From assembly GCA_905250025.1 (NCBI GenBank), contig CAJNOJ010000130.1:124001-188000 (forward strand): DNA of 64,000 bases, in the 5' to 3' direction. The notes under the pieces were generated by a model, which was not told the origin of the DNA, ran no database searches, and worked only from the letters and a program-made list of their open reading frames with translations. How positions within the stretch are numbered: the stretch's first letter is position 1; the number at the start of each line of letters is the position of its first letter. Made by a program: the position numbers and the translations under genes. This document shows positions 12,501 to 24,952 of this stretch, one piece after another. The stretch comes from Adineta ricciae. Taxonomy: Eukaryota > Rotifera > Eurotatoria > Adinetida > Adinetidae.

Positions 12501-15500
12501 TGGCTGTCGGGTTGATCAGTTGTTGCTGTAGATTCACCAGCGTATAAATGTTTCTCAATATTCAACATAAATTCATCGAGATTAGTAATCGATTGTTGAA
12601 ACAACTTCGAACGGTTGGCATCGAACAATCGTTCGCCTTTCTCGCGTGTGATATCTTCTAAATTAACCCATGAATCATCTAATTCTTTAATACGTTGATC
12701 GATCATGTTCGGATCGATTAGTTGACGATTTTCGGCTTTCAATTGATCGGCATGTTCTTTGAGAGCGACTAGACGTTCTTTATTCGAGAGAATTTCTGCT
12801 TGAAAAGCTTGGTGACGAAGATATTTCGTATGAATATTCGCGGTATCACGATAGGTATCGTCTTGAGCTTGAAGAGATTTCATATCCAGCCATTCTTTCA
12901 AATCATCGCAATCTTGAATGAATTGAAAGTATTTAAGTGATTCGTGAAGTTTGTCGTGCATTTCAAGAGCAGTTTGACGATTAGCACCGTAACGATCGTT
13001 GATAACAGACGCACGAGAGAGAATGCGATCACCTAAGTAATGATTTTCTTGACATAGACGTTGAGCAAATGAGCAAACTCCTTGAATTTTGTCTTCATTG
13101 GCTGTCATTGTTGTAACAAAATCTTCGTGTTTCTTAATTAAAACTTCGACGTCGTCAAACGACTTCGGTTTTTGTTCACGTTCCCGTGCCAAGTAAGCTT
13201 CTTGATGATTGAGTAGAATCTCGGCTTGATTCGCATCGCGAGCAAACATTTGATATTGCATAGCTTCGGTTAACATATTCTTCTTCTGATGCCACATTTG
13301 ATCAAGTTCGTTCCAGCCATCATCGAGTGCATTCAAACGTTCGCGTAAGAATATGTACTGAGGATCGGTTGTGTCAGCGTCACGAATAACCCGATGGCCA
13401 TAGTCTTTCATTTGACCATAATCGGGACCATAACGATCAATTTCTTCCTTAATGGTTTGATGTTGATTTAATAATTGTTCGGCCTCGTTCAACGAATTTG
13501 GTATATCTTCACTAGCGACTGAAGTTTGTGTACGTGTTAACCATGCTGAAAAGTGATCAAGATCACGAAGAAATTTCTGTAATTCGGCCGCTTCGCCCAT
13601 GGATTCTTCTCGACGACGTAAAATTTCTTTTAATTCATACCAAACCGAATTGATTTGACCGACTTTGTTACGAATGTCTTGTGCTTCGTCCGGATGATCT
13701 TTTTCTAATTTCGATGCCTCAGATTCCAGTTGATCAAGTTTAGATTGAATAGCAGCCATGTCACGTTCCAAACCACTTAGACGACGCTGCATTGTCATTA
13801 CACCACCAAGATCACGACCTAAAAATCAACATATGTCAATCATCAACAGCGTACAGAATATCCTCCCTCGATAAAAGCATATATGGACTAGAAATCTTAC
13901 CTAAATCTTCAGTAGATTGAACAATGCGGATCTTATCTTGAATCCATGAGATGGTCTCATTGCACTCAATGTGAAAGGTTTGCACACCAAATGTTGAACT
14001 TAAATCTTCACGTTTTTTATCAACCAATCGCCGTAATTGAGCCCAGTTATGATTTAATCGATTGATGCGATCTAAAATCTCTTGAGAGTTGGGATGATCA
14101 TTTTGTACTAATGTTCGTGCTTGGTGACCAACAATCGCAACTTTTGATGCGGTCGAATTCATATCACGTTCGAAACCGTCAAAACGATGTTTAATCACTT
14201 CGAGTTCTTCAATGTCATTCACTTGAGTTGGATCCAATGTGGCTAAAAAGCGTTCTTTTTCTTCGATCCACGCTTCGACATTATCAGCGTCAGCCAATAG
14301 ACGAAATAATGAAATGGCGTCATGTAATTTTTGTTTACGTAATTTGGATAATTCTAGTAACTCTGTATACCGACGTTCGATCGATTGAAGACGCTGTTGA
14401 ACATCCGGTAGTGCTTGTTTTTCTGCTGTTAGTGTTTGAAGATTATTCGTTTTCAAATTATCGATCATTTGTCGGTAATTATCCAGCATATCTTGTGTAT
14501 CTTTGTGCTTTTTCAATAGTGTTTGAGCAGATAATTCATCCCGACCAATATCTTCGCTTGACACAAGTTTTAACATATCAAGCATCCACGTGTCAATATC
14601 GTCAGCATCGGAGAAGAATTGATAATAATTATGCGTTTCGTTGAGATTATTCGCACGATTTGATGAGATTTGAAGTAGATTGTCCCATTTGGATTTCAAG
14701 ATATTCAATCGATCGTTGATTTTCGGACCCGCAAAGTGACCTTGTTTGATCAAACTATCGCCTTGATTTGTTAAGTTTTCTACTTGACCAAATCTAACAA
14801 TGAAAATGTTTTGAAGTTCACTCAATATTCGAAATCCAAGCGCCTTACCTGGCAGCCATATCCGTTTCGACTAGTTTGTGCTTCGCTGCTAAACTGTCTG
14901 TTGAATTGACATCGTGACCAACATCGGGTGATGTCATCGTTTGTTGTTTTTCATCAATCCATAATTCTGCATCGCCAACATCGGAATAGAATTTCGAAAG
15001 AACTTTCGCTTGTTCGAGAACATCACGACGTTTTCGTGCCAATTCGATCAATTCGTCGTAAGCTTTTTGTAAATTATGAATACGAATTTCAATCTCTTCC
15101 GGTGTTGCTGGACGATAACCATCGATGTTCACATCTGGATTGAGATACTCATCGGCATCAGTTATAGCACGTTTTAAACGTTCATCGATGACATAGATGT
15201 CCGCTTCGATTAACGAATGTCGCTGAAGAAGATCATCGGCGGACATGACGAATTTTTCGACATCATCAGATTTCAATCGCCATTTTAAATCGGTGATCCA
15301 TTCGAAGATATATTGCATTTCCTGGAAAAGAAATACTCATTTCTTAGGCAACAATTGACTAGGAAAAATTCTTACTTGAAAAACTCGTTGTAAATTATAA
15401 GCAAGTTCAAGACATTGTCGTCGTTTAGTAACTAGACCGACCAAGTATTCCCAATGCATTTCCACGTTCTTTTTTCGTGCTTCGATTGTTGCATAATCAT

Positions 15501-17567
15501 GATAATCTTCAGTTTTGAGTTCATTGGCAATCGCCATGATATTCTGAAGGCGTTCTTCGAATGCTGCAATATCTGTTTGTATAGCTTCTTGCTTCTTAAA
15601 AGCTGCCTCAACCGAAGCTAAATCTGTACCAAATTGATCACTAAAATACAGATCAAAGGAGATTTATTAACTCATTCAAAACTAAATATTATCGTTTCTA
15701 TCATGTTGTACTTAAGCGAATGGACTGCCGACTACTACACTTGGTTCCTTTTACAGCAATAAGCAATGATAGCAAAGATTTATTGCATGCTGTCAGTTAC
15801 CTTCTAATAGATTACACCAACACATCGATCACTCTTCGGAGTACGGATGTTTGAGAGGAGATTTCACAAAGACTTACTCTTGATTCATCATCTAATCAGA
15901 ACACTTATTTATGTTAAATGAATTCTTCCGACTATGCTACAGATAGATTCAATGAATTTAATTTACCTGGCAACGAGCTTTTCACTATCGGTTAACCATT
16001 TTTCTCTTAAGCCAGCTTTTCGATTGAATTTCGTTGCTAATTGTTCCAATCGTTCTTGTCGAAGAATTTCTTCTCGTAATGCTAACTCTCGTTCGTGTTC
16101 AGCACGTTCCAAATTCTCCCATGCACGATTGATATCTGAGATCATTTTGCCTTCCCGTGGTTGAAATGGTACCTGTTGATTGGCACGTTCTTTACTTTGC
16201 AATGTAAATAGTAAAACTTCTAAGTTTCCTTTTTCAGCAAAGCGACTTGGTTTGTCCATAACACGATATCGATTAAATTCAACTAATTTCTCTTGCACAC
16301 GTCCGAGTGAATTAGGAAATTGACGATCGTTCAATACTCGAATAGTTTGTTCAATCCATGTTAAAAGATCCGATACCAATCGTTCATAATCGTTAGCCAT
16401 TTTTTCTGAATCGAGTGCCGAACCGACAACTTTAGCCAAGCGTCTACCTTGTACGCTATCGTTTTTCATCTTGGAAAAGTAATGATATAATGTTACAATA
16501 TATGTAATAACGGACTTTTCATCGACATATTCAACATTGACATCTTCGGGATCGAGTAATTTACTAATACCTAAGCGTTTTTCACAGATGTCGAATGCTA
16601 ATTGTAGGTTGTGATTTGGATTCTCTTTTGTTAATGTTTTGAATTGCGGAATCAAATCCGGACGATGTTTATGTATCAACGCACAAAATGCTAAGCCATC
16701 TTTCCATGAGGAAGTAAAATTACGAACATTAACATTGGGATAATCAGCTGTTTTCATTTGACACCAAAGTAATAAAGCATCTTTAGCAGATTTCGTTTCC
16801 GTTGATTCATATTCTTCAATTGTTATGTCTTGAATTTGAAAGCGAAGGATTATTGTCCAGATAAGACCGAGAATTAATGAAGAATTGCCATCGACAATAT
16901 CATGGGCACTACAAAAAAGTAAAGGTTTTATATGAATTTCTTTCTCAAGGAGAAATCAAGCGATTTTAATGAAGCGTATTGCACGTAGTCTAAGTGAACC
17001 AAATCTTCTTTTGATTGATGTATTAACATTCATCGTGAAGAATTAATCTAAGCAATACTCAAATAGATCGAATTGTGCCTCTCATAAAGTCAATTCGAAA
17101 ACGAATCTCTCATCGCTATTCGTTACATACCCAATATTTTCTAAATGAACATGTTGTTCTTGTAAAAACATAATTGCTTTGTCGACATTTTCTAAACAGT
17201 GAATACGCATTTTGCCTCGTGTTGCTTTGGGTAAACGTTCTCCACTTAAAATTTCCAGAAGACGAATTAACATTCGTCCATCGCCGAGATCGGTATACAA
17301 ATCATTGATACGACAACCGACACGCGTTAAATGTGAATTGACCCATTTAGTAAAAGTTTTCTTTTGTACATGACCACGTTCATCGGCAAGGACTTGAATA
17401 CGTGTTCGTTCGAACATGCGAGCCGATGAATTGCATTCATCTTGGCCAGCTAAATCGAAATCAGCTGCTAATTGATCTATATTAAATGGAATTTGATCAT
17501 GTTGAGAACTATGACCATTCGTTTGAGGATGATGAATACCATTAGCGGTGACTGGCGACATGTCCAA
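9523..17567 (-). CDS. SPTBN: Beta-spectrin with PH domain, full length
   Basis: Submembrane cytoskeletal protein that pairs with alpha-spectrin and crosslinks actin. Seven exons join exactly in frame to 2416 codons: 17131-17567, 15967-16908, 15376-15640, 14849-15321, 13901-14793, 9727-13818 and 9523-9668. CH1 begins around residue 50 ([26 protein letters not shown]). CH2 follows in the second exon ([38 protein letters not shown]). A long array of spectrin repeats follows, each marked by a W and heptads, including HRAWEKY-like and LEKDHPDE segments. A C-terminal PH domain ([11 protein letters not shown]..., [22 protein letters not shown]) marks the non-erythroid long form. The tail is Ser/Thr-rich and ends in lysines. 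The length is near human SPTBN1 (about 2360). The intron at 15641-15966 (326 bp) is unusually long for this locus. The start [10 protein letters not shown] is the first ATG before CH1. Confidence 0.97.
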
Positions 17568-19679
17568 ACTAGAGTAGACGAAAAATATTATGATAATTAC
17601 TAGTCATAGAGATATTTATATCATAACAGAAGATGAGTATGTCCAATAAAGAGTCGATGATACGATGAATGTGTTCTCGGACAGACAACTCAATAGATCA
17701 ATGCGAATGCTTTTCTTTTGCTTCAATTCAACTAAATGATTTCTCGGATGGGAATTAATGAAAGAAAAAAAAACCGGGAAGAGAAGATTTTTTTTTCTTC
17801 GATTCAGCTTACTATGCTTGTTGTTGATGATATGATGCTGTATCGACCATTGCTTCTGCTGCTGCCTTTCTTACATTCTGCTTTTAACGTTAAATATCTC
17901 ACAATGAATTCTTGGCCTATGCATAGAGAAGCAATAGTGTATATTCTCTTTCTCTTTTCTCTTTCTCTCTATGTCGAGTGTATATGTTTTTATTCGCTTG
18001 TCCATCGGTCAGACGGTTATCTACGGGGTAAAGAAAAAGAATATCGCTCACATTTTATCTATCCTTGTTTCTACTTGCAGATGTGGTGATGTTGGTAATC
18101 ATTTGCGTTCATCGTCGTTCTTCTATTCTTTCTATCCGTTCAAAGGTAGTTGTGTGTTGATAATGCCTTTCTTTCTCGCCTTCGTCTCGTATATGTTCTG
18201 TTTTTTTCTTTTTTCTCTCCCTCTCTTGCTGTTTGTTTGTCTGTCTGTCGTCCATTCGTTCTCGTTAGCTCGAAGAGAAATACTAAATGGTACCAGCAAA
18301 TGATTACTATTACAACTGTTGCACGACACATTTTGTTTTTGTCGTGCTATTGCCTTCTCTTCTCGCAATAATGACAATATGTGCTGGTTTATTAACCAAA
18401 GATCGAAGGAAAAGCTAACCGCAAATCAATGAGCTAGACATAGAACGATTTATAAAAAAAAAAAGGGAGACTACTTTCAGTTACATCGACGAGACTGTCT
18501 AAAATATATACTTCGGGGTATATGTAAACATTACAATAAATGGGATATATATCTTAATAAACAGAAATGGGTCATGTACCAATTTGGGAACAAAAGAAAT
18601 GTAGCATTTTTGTAAAATGGGAAAAAATTATGGTGATAATGAATGATTTCGAAAGCAACAGATGTGCTATTTCAGAGAGATGAGGTGACAGAAGAAGACG
18701 AAATGAAACGCAAATGGACATTTTTGTGGTTTTACCTATGCTCACGGCAGAAGGGATTAAAATCAACAAAAAAGGGCTTTAGAAAAAAAAGAAACGTTTT
18801 AAAGTGATTACAATAGCCAAATTTCTTCTTTTTCATATGAAATCAATTACACTCTTGTATACTGAAGTGAATCGAATCAGTCACATTGTTCTTTTGTTAC
18901 CAATTTGGGAAATACTCTCAAAGACTTGAAATCATTCTGTGCTGTAGCTCAGAGATCATACATTCGTCATGTTCTCGACCTTCGTGTTCAAGTGAGCTCT
19001 CCGATTACCAATCAGTTTATTTTTTCTATCATTCTCTCTCTTTCTTCCCATACAATAAAAACAAAACCTGACCAAATTTCAGTGGATATCTATCAACAAA
19101 GGCAAGAAAAAGCTTATCGATAAGCTATTCGTCACTACATGAAGAGATTCGACATGTGGAATGCACAGATTGATATATCTATTTCGCTGTTTATCGAAAT
19201 ATGACCTTATTTTGTTGCATGAGGAATGCTTACCTTGTTGACATATTGAACAGTACTGCTAGGAGTAGACTTCAACTGAGAGAGAAAGAAAAAAAACCAC
19301 CTAACAAAGAGATAATAATCTAGAATAAACAAATTTCACCAATCGAAAAGCGATTTCTTCTGTCAAGATAGAACGTTAACTCGAATGTCTTGACAAAAAC
19401 AAATAAACAAATAGTTTTACTTGACTTGGCTTCCTTTCTTTCTTCGTTCTTTCTTTCATTGATTGATTTATCGATTGAAAAAAAAATAAATACCAATAAA
19501 ATTTATTCTGATTTTATTCACATGGATTTTTTTCGATTCTTTTATAAATTGCATTTCAAGTCGCGAAAAAAAAACACTTTCCAAATTTTTATCAACGCCA
19601 TCTATAATTCACATACACAGCGTATAAGGCAAAGCTTTTCGAAATAACTCTTCCACACGTATAACAAAGAAATTCAACG
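17568..19679. other. Intergenic, 2.1 kb between divergent beta-spectrin and TUT1
   Basis: No gene found. T-rich and CT-rich low-complexity stretches (17940-17970, 18200-18245) and several A-runs. A TCTAG acceptor-like site lies just upstream of the spectrin ATG (about 17571). The region should carry both promoters. The open frames of 60-117 codons here are low-complexity. Confidence 0.6.
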
Positions 19680-22368
19680 ATGGTTCTCCGTTGTGAATTA
19701 TGTCGAATCGAAGTACCCGATGGTTTGTTCAGATAAATTCAAGATGGAGAATCGAATTTAGGAAGTTTTTCTTTTGTAGAACATGTCTTAGCTGATCATA
19801 ATAATGGTAAACGTCATCAAGCATTGTTAACTGCTCGTGAACGATTTGAAACCTCGCAAAATTCGAGCATCTATGTAACACGGATCAAAGCTGATCATGA
19901 TGAAACAACGCTGAAGACTTATTTTTCACGGTTTGGTTCGATCAAGAACTGTTTTCTCGACAAAGAAAAGGTTTGAGATAAAATCATTGATTTGTTTCTG
20001 AAAATTAGATGGTTGTTTTGCCTTCATTCAGCATGTTTACGCTATAATTGAATATGAAAACATTGATTCTGCGAACAAATGTTTGGAGCAAAGTGAACAG
20101 TGTCAATTGGATGATGGTACACGTTTAAAAGTGAAACCACGTAATCAGCATGAATTCAAATCGAAACGAATGTTGATCAGCGAACAGGAATTTTTGAATA
20201 TTAATAAAGAGAAAGAAATTGAACAACATGCAGCATTGATTCAAGTTTTAAATAGCCAGTCGACGGTGAGAACTACGGGAAAAATTGGTTATGAGAAATT
20301 CTAAAGTGAATATTTAGATTGATGAACAAGCAGAAGCGATTGTTCAACAAGAAAAACTTCCGGAGGAGATTTTAAAGCTACGAGAAGACTTTTTCAAAGA
20401 ATTAGAAACAATGTTCGGCAAACATTTTCCAGGTAAAATCTTTCTCATTGACGAAGAATCGTTCCAATCGATTGAATTTAGGAGCAAAACTATGTTTAAC
20501 TGGTTCAATGGCTAATAGTTTAGTCACAACCTTGTCCGATATGGATCTCGTTCTCGTTCTAAATGATACATACATTGAACCTCAACGTCTCCCATCATCA
20601 TCAAATAATAGTGGCGAATCGATGACTATCGACGAGAACAGTTGTAGTAATGATATAGATATTCATCAAAATAAGGTATGTCAGTCATCTTTAGCTGAAT
20701 CAATCGATTTGTAATTTGAATTTCATTAGTTCAAACGAAATGTAAGTGATGGTTCATCAAGTCGATCGTTGTCACCTACACTTCAAACATCGACTTATTC
20801 CGTTGATGAACTTCTTCAAATGTCAATCCCAGATCGGCTCGATTGTATTCGTCGTTTACTTCGCTCATCTGCAGCCTATGTTTGTCACGTACAGCGAATC
20901 GCACAAGCTCGATGTCCAGTTGTTCGATTCTGTCACAAACAACAAAAGATATTCTGCGAATTATCCATCAATAATCAGTAAGCATTTTCAACTCTACATT
21001 ACAATATGTCAATAACTAAGTGTGAATTTTCAGTTTGGCAGTAGCGAACACGGATTTAGTGCGATATTATCTCATCTACGAACCTAAACTTCGTTCGTTG
21101 TTATACACCATTCGATTATGGCTGAAGCAAAAGGATCTCGTTGGCAAAGGACATCGATTTAATACTTATACGCTATTCTGGATGGTTGTTTGTTCATTGC
21201 AATTGGATAATCAACAACTACCAAGTGTACTATCATTAGCTGAACGTGCACGTAAGATACTATGACTTTTTACCTTGGACATTGAACGAGTCGATGAACG
21301 TGTGTAGATCATAAACGACAACATGGACCATGGAATTGTTCCATCCCGGATATCAGTCAAATGGAAAAGAAGATTCCAACTGGTTCCATAGGTAAATTCC
21401 ATATTCATTTTAAAATCGAACTCAAAAGTGTTTACTTAGAGCAAATACTTCATAACTTTTTCAAATTTTATTCAACATTCAATGCAAATCAACATGAACT
21501 CTCACCATGGACTGGTAAACTTGAAACAAAAACACCGGAAGGCAAATTATTCGCAATTTATGATCCATTCGAACATGATCATAATCTAACTTCAAATTTA
21601 TCGCCATCAAATTGGCAAAAGTTTCAAGAAGAATGCTCATTAGCCAGTCAAGTTCTCGATGAATTCTCTAAAAAGCGTCTGAATAAATCGTGGGGTTTGT
21701 CGTTGATTTTAACACGTAAATCATTACCACAAAAGAATTTCGCTCACGAACCACATTATCCGCATTCAACCAACACAATCGAATTTCAAACCGAGCAGAC
21801 GAACGAGCAGGAATTAGAGAATCAGATTCAACTGATTTTGAAAGATGTTCTTCTCTTCGAACAAGTTAATTATGAAACCATCAGTAAAAAACGCCCAGCC
21901 AGTCCACCAAACGAAGTCACGCCGAATAAACTAGCTGAAAAATTAGATAAAACACTTTCGTCGAAACGGCGTCGGACCGATGATGACAATTATACACTCA
22001 CAGCCCCGGCAACTGGTATAACCTATTCAAAAGAGAAACTTTACTTTCAGGTTGCATATCGCACATGGCAAGATCGTCGCAAATTGAAACGAAGTATTGA
22101 AAATGATCATCAAAATGCTTCGCCTTATGAACGCGAGAAGCTTATCAGTAAAAAACTACAAGAGGATCCAAATCATCATTTAGAAATGCCTCTGTATATG
22201 TCTATGGAAATGAAATTCTTACCAATGACAGAAACAGAACATAATCTTCGCAAAGTTCGCATCTATTTTGAATTTCAAGCTACTGAACAACATCAATTAT
22301 TCGTTGATCTGACGCATTTTCTTACTTTATATCTCCCGAAGATGTTGACAAATCCAGCAACGAACTAA
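19680..22368 (+). CDS. TUT1: U6 snRNA-specific terminal uridylyltransferase / speckle poly(A) polymerase
   Basis: Adds uridines to U6 snRNA and acts in nuclear RNA 3' end processing. Exons include 19680-19722, 19780-19970, 20032-20265, 20318-20432, 20482-20675, 20730-20977, 21034-21251, 21308-21391 and 21441-22368. The domain order is diagnostic. An N-terminal C2H2 finger (CELC ... GKRH) is followed by an RRM (SIYVTRIKADHDETTLKTYF, HVYAIIEYE). Next comes a nucleotidyltransferase palm with LTGSMANSL and the Asp pair in SDMDLVLVL. The PAP-associated part has YEPKLRSLLYTIRLWLKQK and YTLFWMVV, and then a DPFEHDHNLTSNLS segment. Human TUT1 has the same finger-RRM-palm order. The last ~170 residues include a lysine/arginine-rich NLS-like stretch (SKRRR) and a basic C-terminal region. 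AATAAA follows at 22425. Confidence 0.92.
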
Positions 22369-22424
22369 CAGACATTCAGTGAAGTCTAGTCATTCCTTTT
22401 TATTACTTTTATTTTGTTTTATTG

Positions 22425-22430
22425 AATAAA
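22425..22430 (+). terminator. Polyadenylation signal of TUT1
   Basis: AATAAA lies 57 bp after the TUT1 stop codon. Confidence 0.7.
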
Positions 22431-23616
22431 CATAGCGATTCAAAAGATTTCTACAAACCTTGTCAATTACTATGTCTTCGATGTTATTTCGACTTTGTAT
22501 AACTGTTCTTTGTTACATTTTGAGAGGGACGTATTCAATAACTGATCTATGTTTTGGTTTTGACGTCGGCACGTGCTTATGTACTATGACATATACGATT
22601 TGTGAAACATAAATGAATCTTTTCCAACTGTTTTTAAACGCTTACTGTTGTAGAGTATTAATTAATAATAGTCTAATGTTTGAACGATTCTTTCTCAACT
22701 ATTCTCATGTTATTCCTCATTTACATGCTAAACCATGCACACCTACCTCAAGCTAAACACCAATCACTACAATATTATGCATATCACACGTGAATAATAG
22801 TTCTTCCGTATATCTAACACAGTACGATGCTTATCGAAAAATTCTACATGCGACGTAAGTTTGAGCACTCGAAATACAAAAAATTCCTCAACGAAAACGA
22901 GCTAATTCGAAAACTAACGAACAGCTGTCAGCAGATTTACTGACTACATGTCCATTGCACCAACTACAACATTTTTTACAACTGCAGAAATCAGGAACAA
23001 AGTCCACGTGAGCATTTCAAAGCAAGAATTTCTGATGAAAAGTATTCCATTGAAAGGAGAACCCATTTTCCGTTTACGCTTCGTTATCAATTGATAAACA
23101 TCAAGATGGCCATTCAAATTCATCATAAGAGGTAATCGTTCATACTTGAAATGCGAATTTCATTGATAAATTCTCTATTACGATATAATTGAACACTTCA
23201 ATGAAGAGAAAATTGGTAGAACTATTAGTTAAAATAGATATATGGTGAAAGAACTCAATTTGCTCGATTCTCTTCATAACTTATGCATAACTAACGTTTA
23301 CTTCATCGTCCTGAACATAAGGACTTTACTACGTCGAAAATATTTTCTTTGTATAATTAAATCTCCTGGTTGTTCAGGCAAACGCCGACAAAACGAGTCA
23401 GCTGACATTTTTCTTCGAGTTCATATAGACGACGATGTCTAACACTCTTTCTTCTTCTTCTCTTCGGTCATTGTGGTGGCCGGCATTAATGGACGAATAG
23501 AAAAAGAAATAGAGAATCTATACACATACATAGGCACACGATCATTATTCGGACAGTTCTCCTATCGTTGACCTAGCCGTCGATTTGTTATTCCGTAGCC
23601 AAGAAGAAGTACAAAC
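22431..23616. other. Intergenic, 1.2 kb, no gene seen
   Basis: No convincing coding frame or RNA gene. The last ~150 bp probably hold the promoter and leader of the B-box-like gene. A T-rich stretch ending in CCGTAG lies about 15 bp before its ATG. Confidence 0.55.
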
Positions 23617-24952
23617 ATGTCGAACCATTCGTATGATGAACCACAAGGAAAAATGCGTTCAGTTAACTTTCAAACTAACTTTTGTGCATCAACTTCATGC
23701 GATTTGAGCAGCGAAGTGATCTGTCGTCATTGTTCACAACAATTTTGTCAATTATGTTTTATGTGCCATCGAAAGAATATTCTCGATGATATGAACGCGA
23801 TTTCGGAACAAATGGCCATGAATCGTCACCAAGGTGTTAGTGAAGTAATGGCATTTATTGACAAACAAGCGAAAGATGCACATGAACAAGCGAAGAAACT
23901 AGTCGATGATGCTATTGATCGAATTGTCAAAGCGAGTAAGAATATACACACGTACATCGAAAATCGCCGACAAGCGAAAGTATGTGAACATCAAATGAAC
24001 GACTCGATTTCGACAGATCTGTTTATTTTTAGCTGGGCCGATTGGATGAATGTTTAGAAAAGTTCGACAAGGATGCCGATTATCTAAATTCTCAAATGAA
24101 AGATGAAATCTTCTTATCAGCTGATGCTATGTTAGCTTACCGACGAAAATATGCTTATAATATGTTCGATAAGATGACACCAAGTTTGGAAAGACAAGCA
24201 ACAGAATTACAAATGAAAAACGAGAAGTTCTTCGATGATTATCGTTACTACGAAAATCTTGTTAATCTTCGAGAAAAATGGACGTTCCTGCAAGCAGCAT
24301 TGACCACTGTCTACTTTCCAGCAAAAAAAGATATTTCCTTGGATAAAGTCTTAACTTTTCTCGAATATCGACATGTGAGTGATTTTAAACCGAATAAATC
24401 TCATTTCGATAGATTCTCTTTTCTAGGATCGTGTCTTGGAAAACTATCGAGATCATTTATCAACCAGCGAAGAATCTAAAGGTAATTTCAATTCGAAAAA
24501 TATCCGTTTGGCAAGGAGTTTGATTTCTAGAATTATTATCAAAACCAGCTGCCGATTTAATCCATGAATTAAGCTTTCTACCGAAAAAGAAACTTTCGAA
24601 CGAAGTAAGAGAAAGTTCTTCTTGGTAATTTTCTTCTAAATTGATTTTTCAGTGGGAAAACTTTTCTTTCATAACGGAATCTTCGAACGAGATTCATGCC
24701 GAAGAACATGCATCGGAATCCGAACCATTGTCCTCGGAAATCAAGCAAGAAGTCGATGTTACTCCGAAGACCGATAGTGGTCAAGGTGATGACGAAACAA
24801 GTTCAACATCCAGTCAAAGTTGGCAAATCGAAGATGTTGATGAAGAGGATTACGATGCACGATTTATGAAATTAAGCGAATCAATGAAGAGTCTCGAAAA
24901 ACAATTCGAAAAAGATTTTCGACCATTTGTCAAAACTGATCCAGTTAATTGA
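23617..24952 (+). CDS. B-box-like zinc finger and coiled-coil protein
   Basis: Function unknown; it looks TRIM-like without a visible RING or C-terminal ligand domain. Five exons (23617-23979, 24033-24374, 24427-24481, 24531-24604, 24653-24952) join to 378 codons in frame. Residues 20-50 carry a B-box-type metal site: FCASTSCDLSSEVICRHC, then CQLCF and MCHRKN. A helical coiled-coil region of about 200 residues follows (QAKDAHEQAKKLVDDAIDRI, then RQATELQMKNEKFFDDY). The C-terminal 90 residues are acidic and Ser/Thr-rich (SGQGDDETSSTSSQSW), then a short final helix. Animals with large TRIM/B-box families often have such short forms. A cytosolic scaffold role is possible but not shown by the sequence. 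Confidence 0.75.

Noticed and set aside
17736-18371. Several frames of 60-117 codons between beta-spectrin and TUT1
   Set aside because: They lie in CT/T-rich low-complexity sequence on both strands and look like chance frames.
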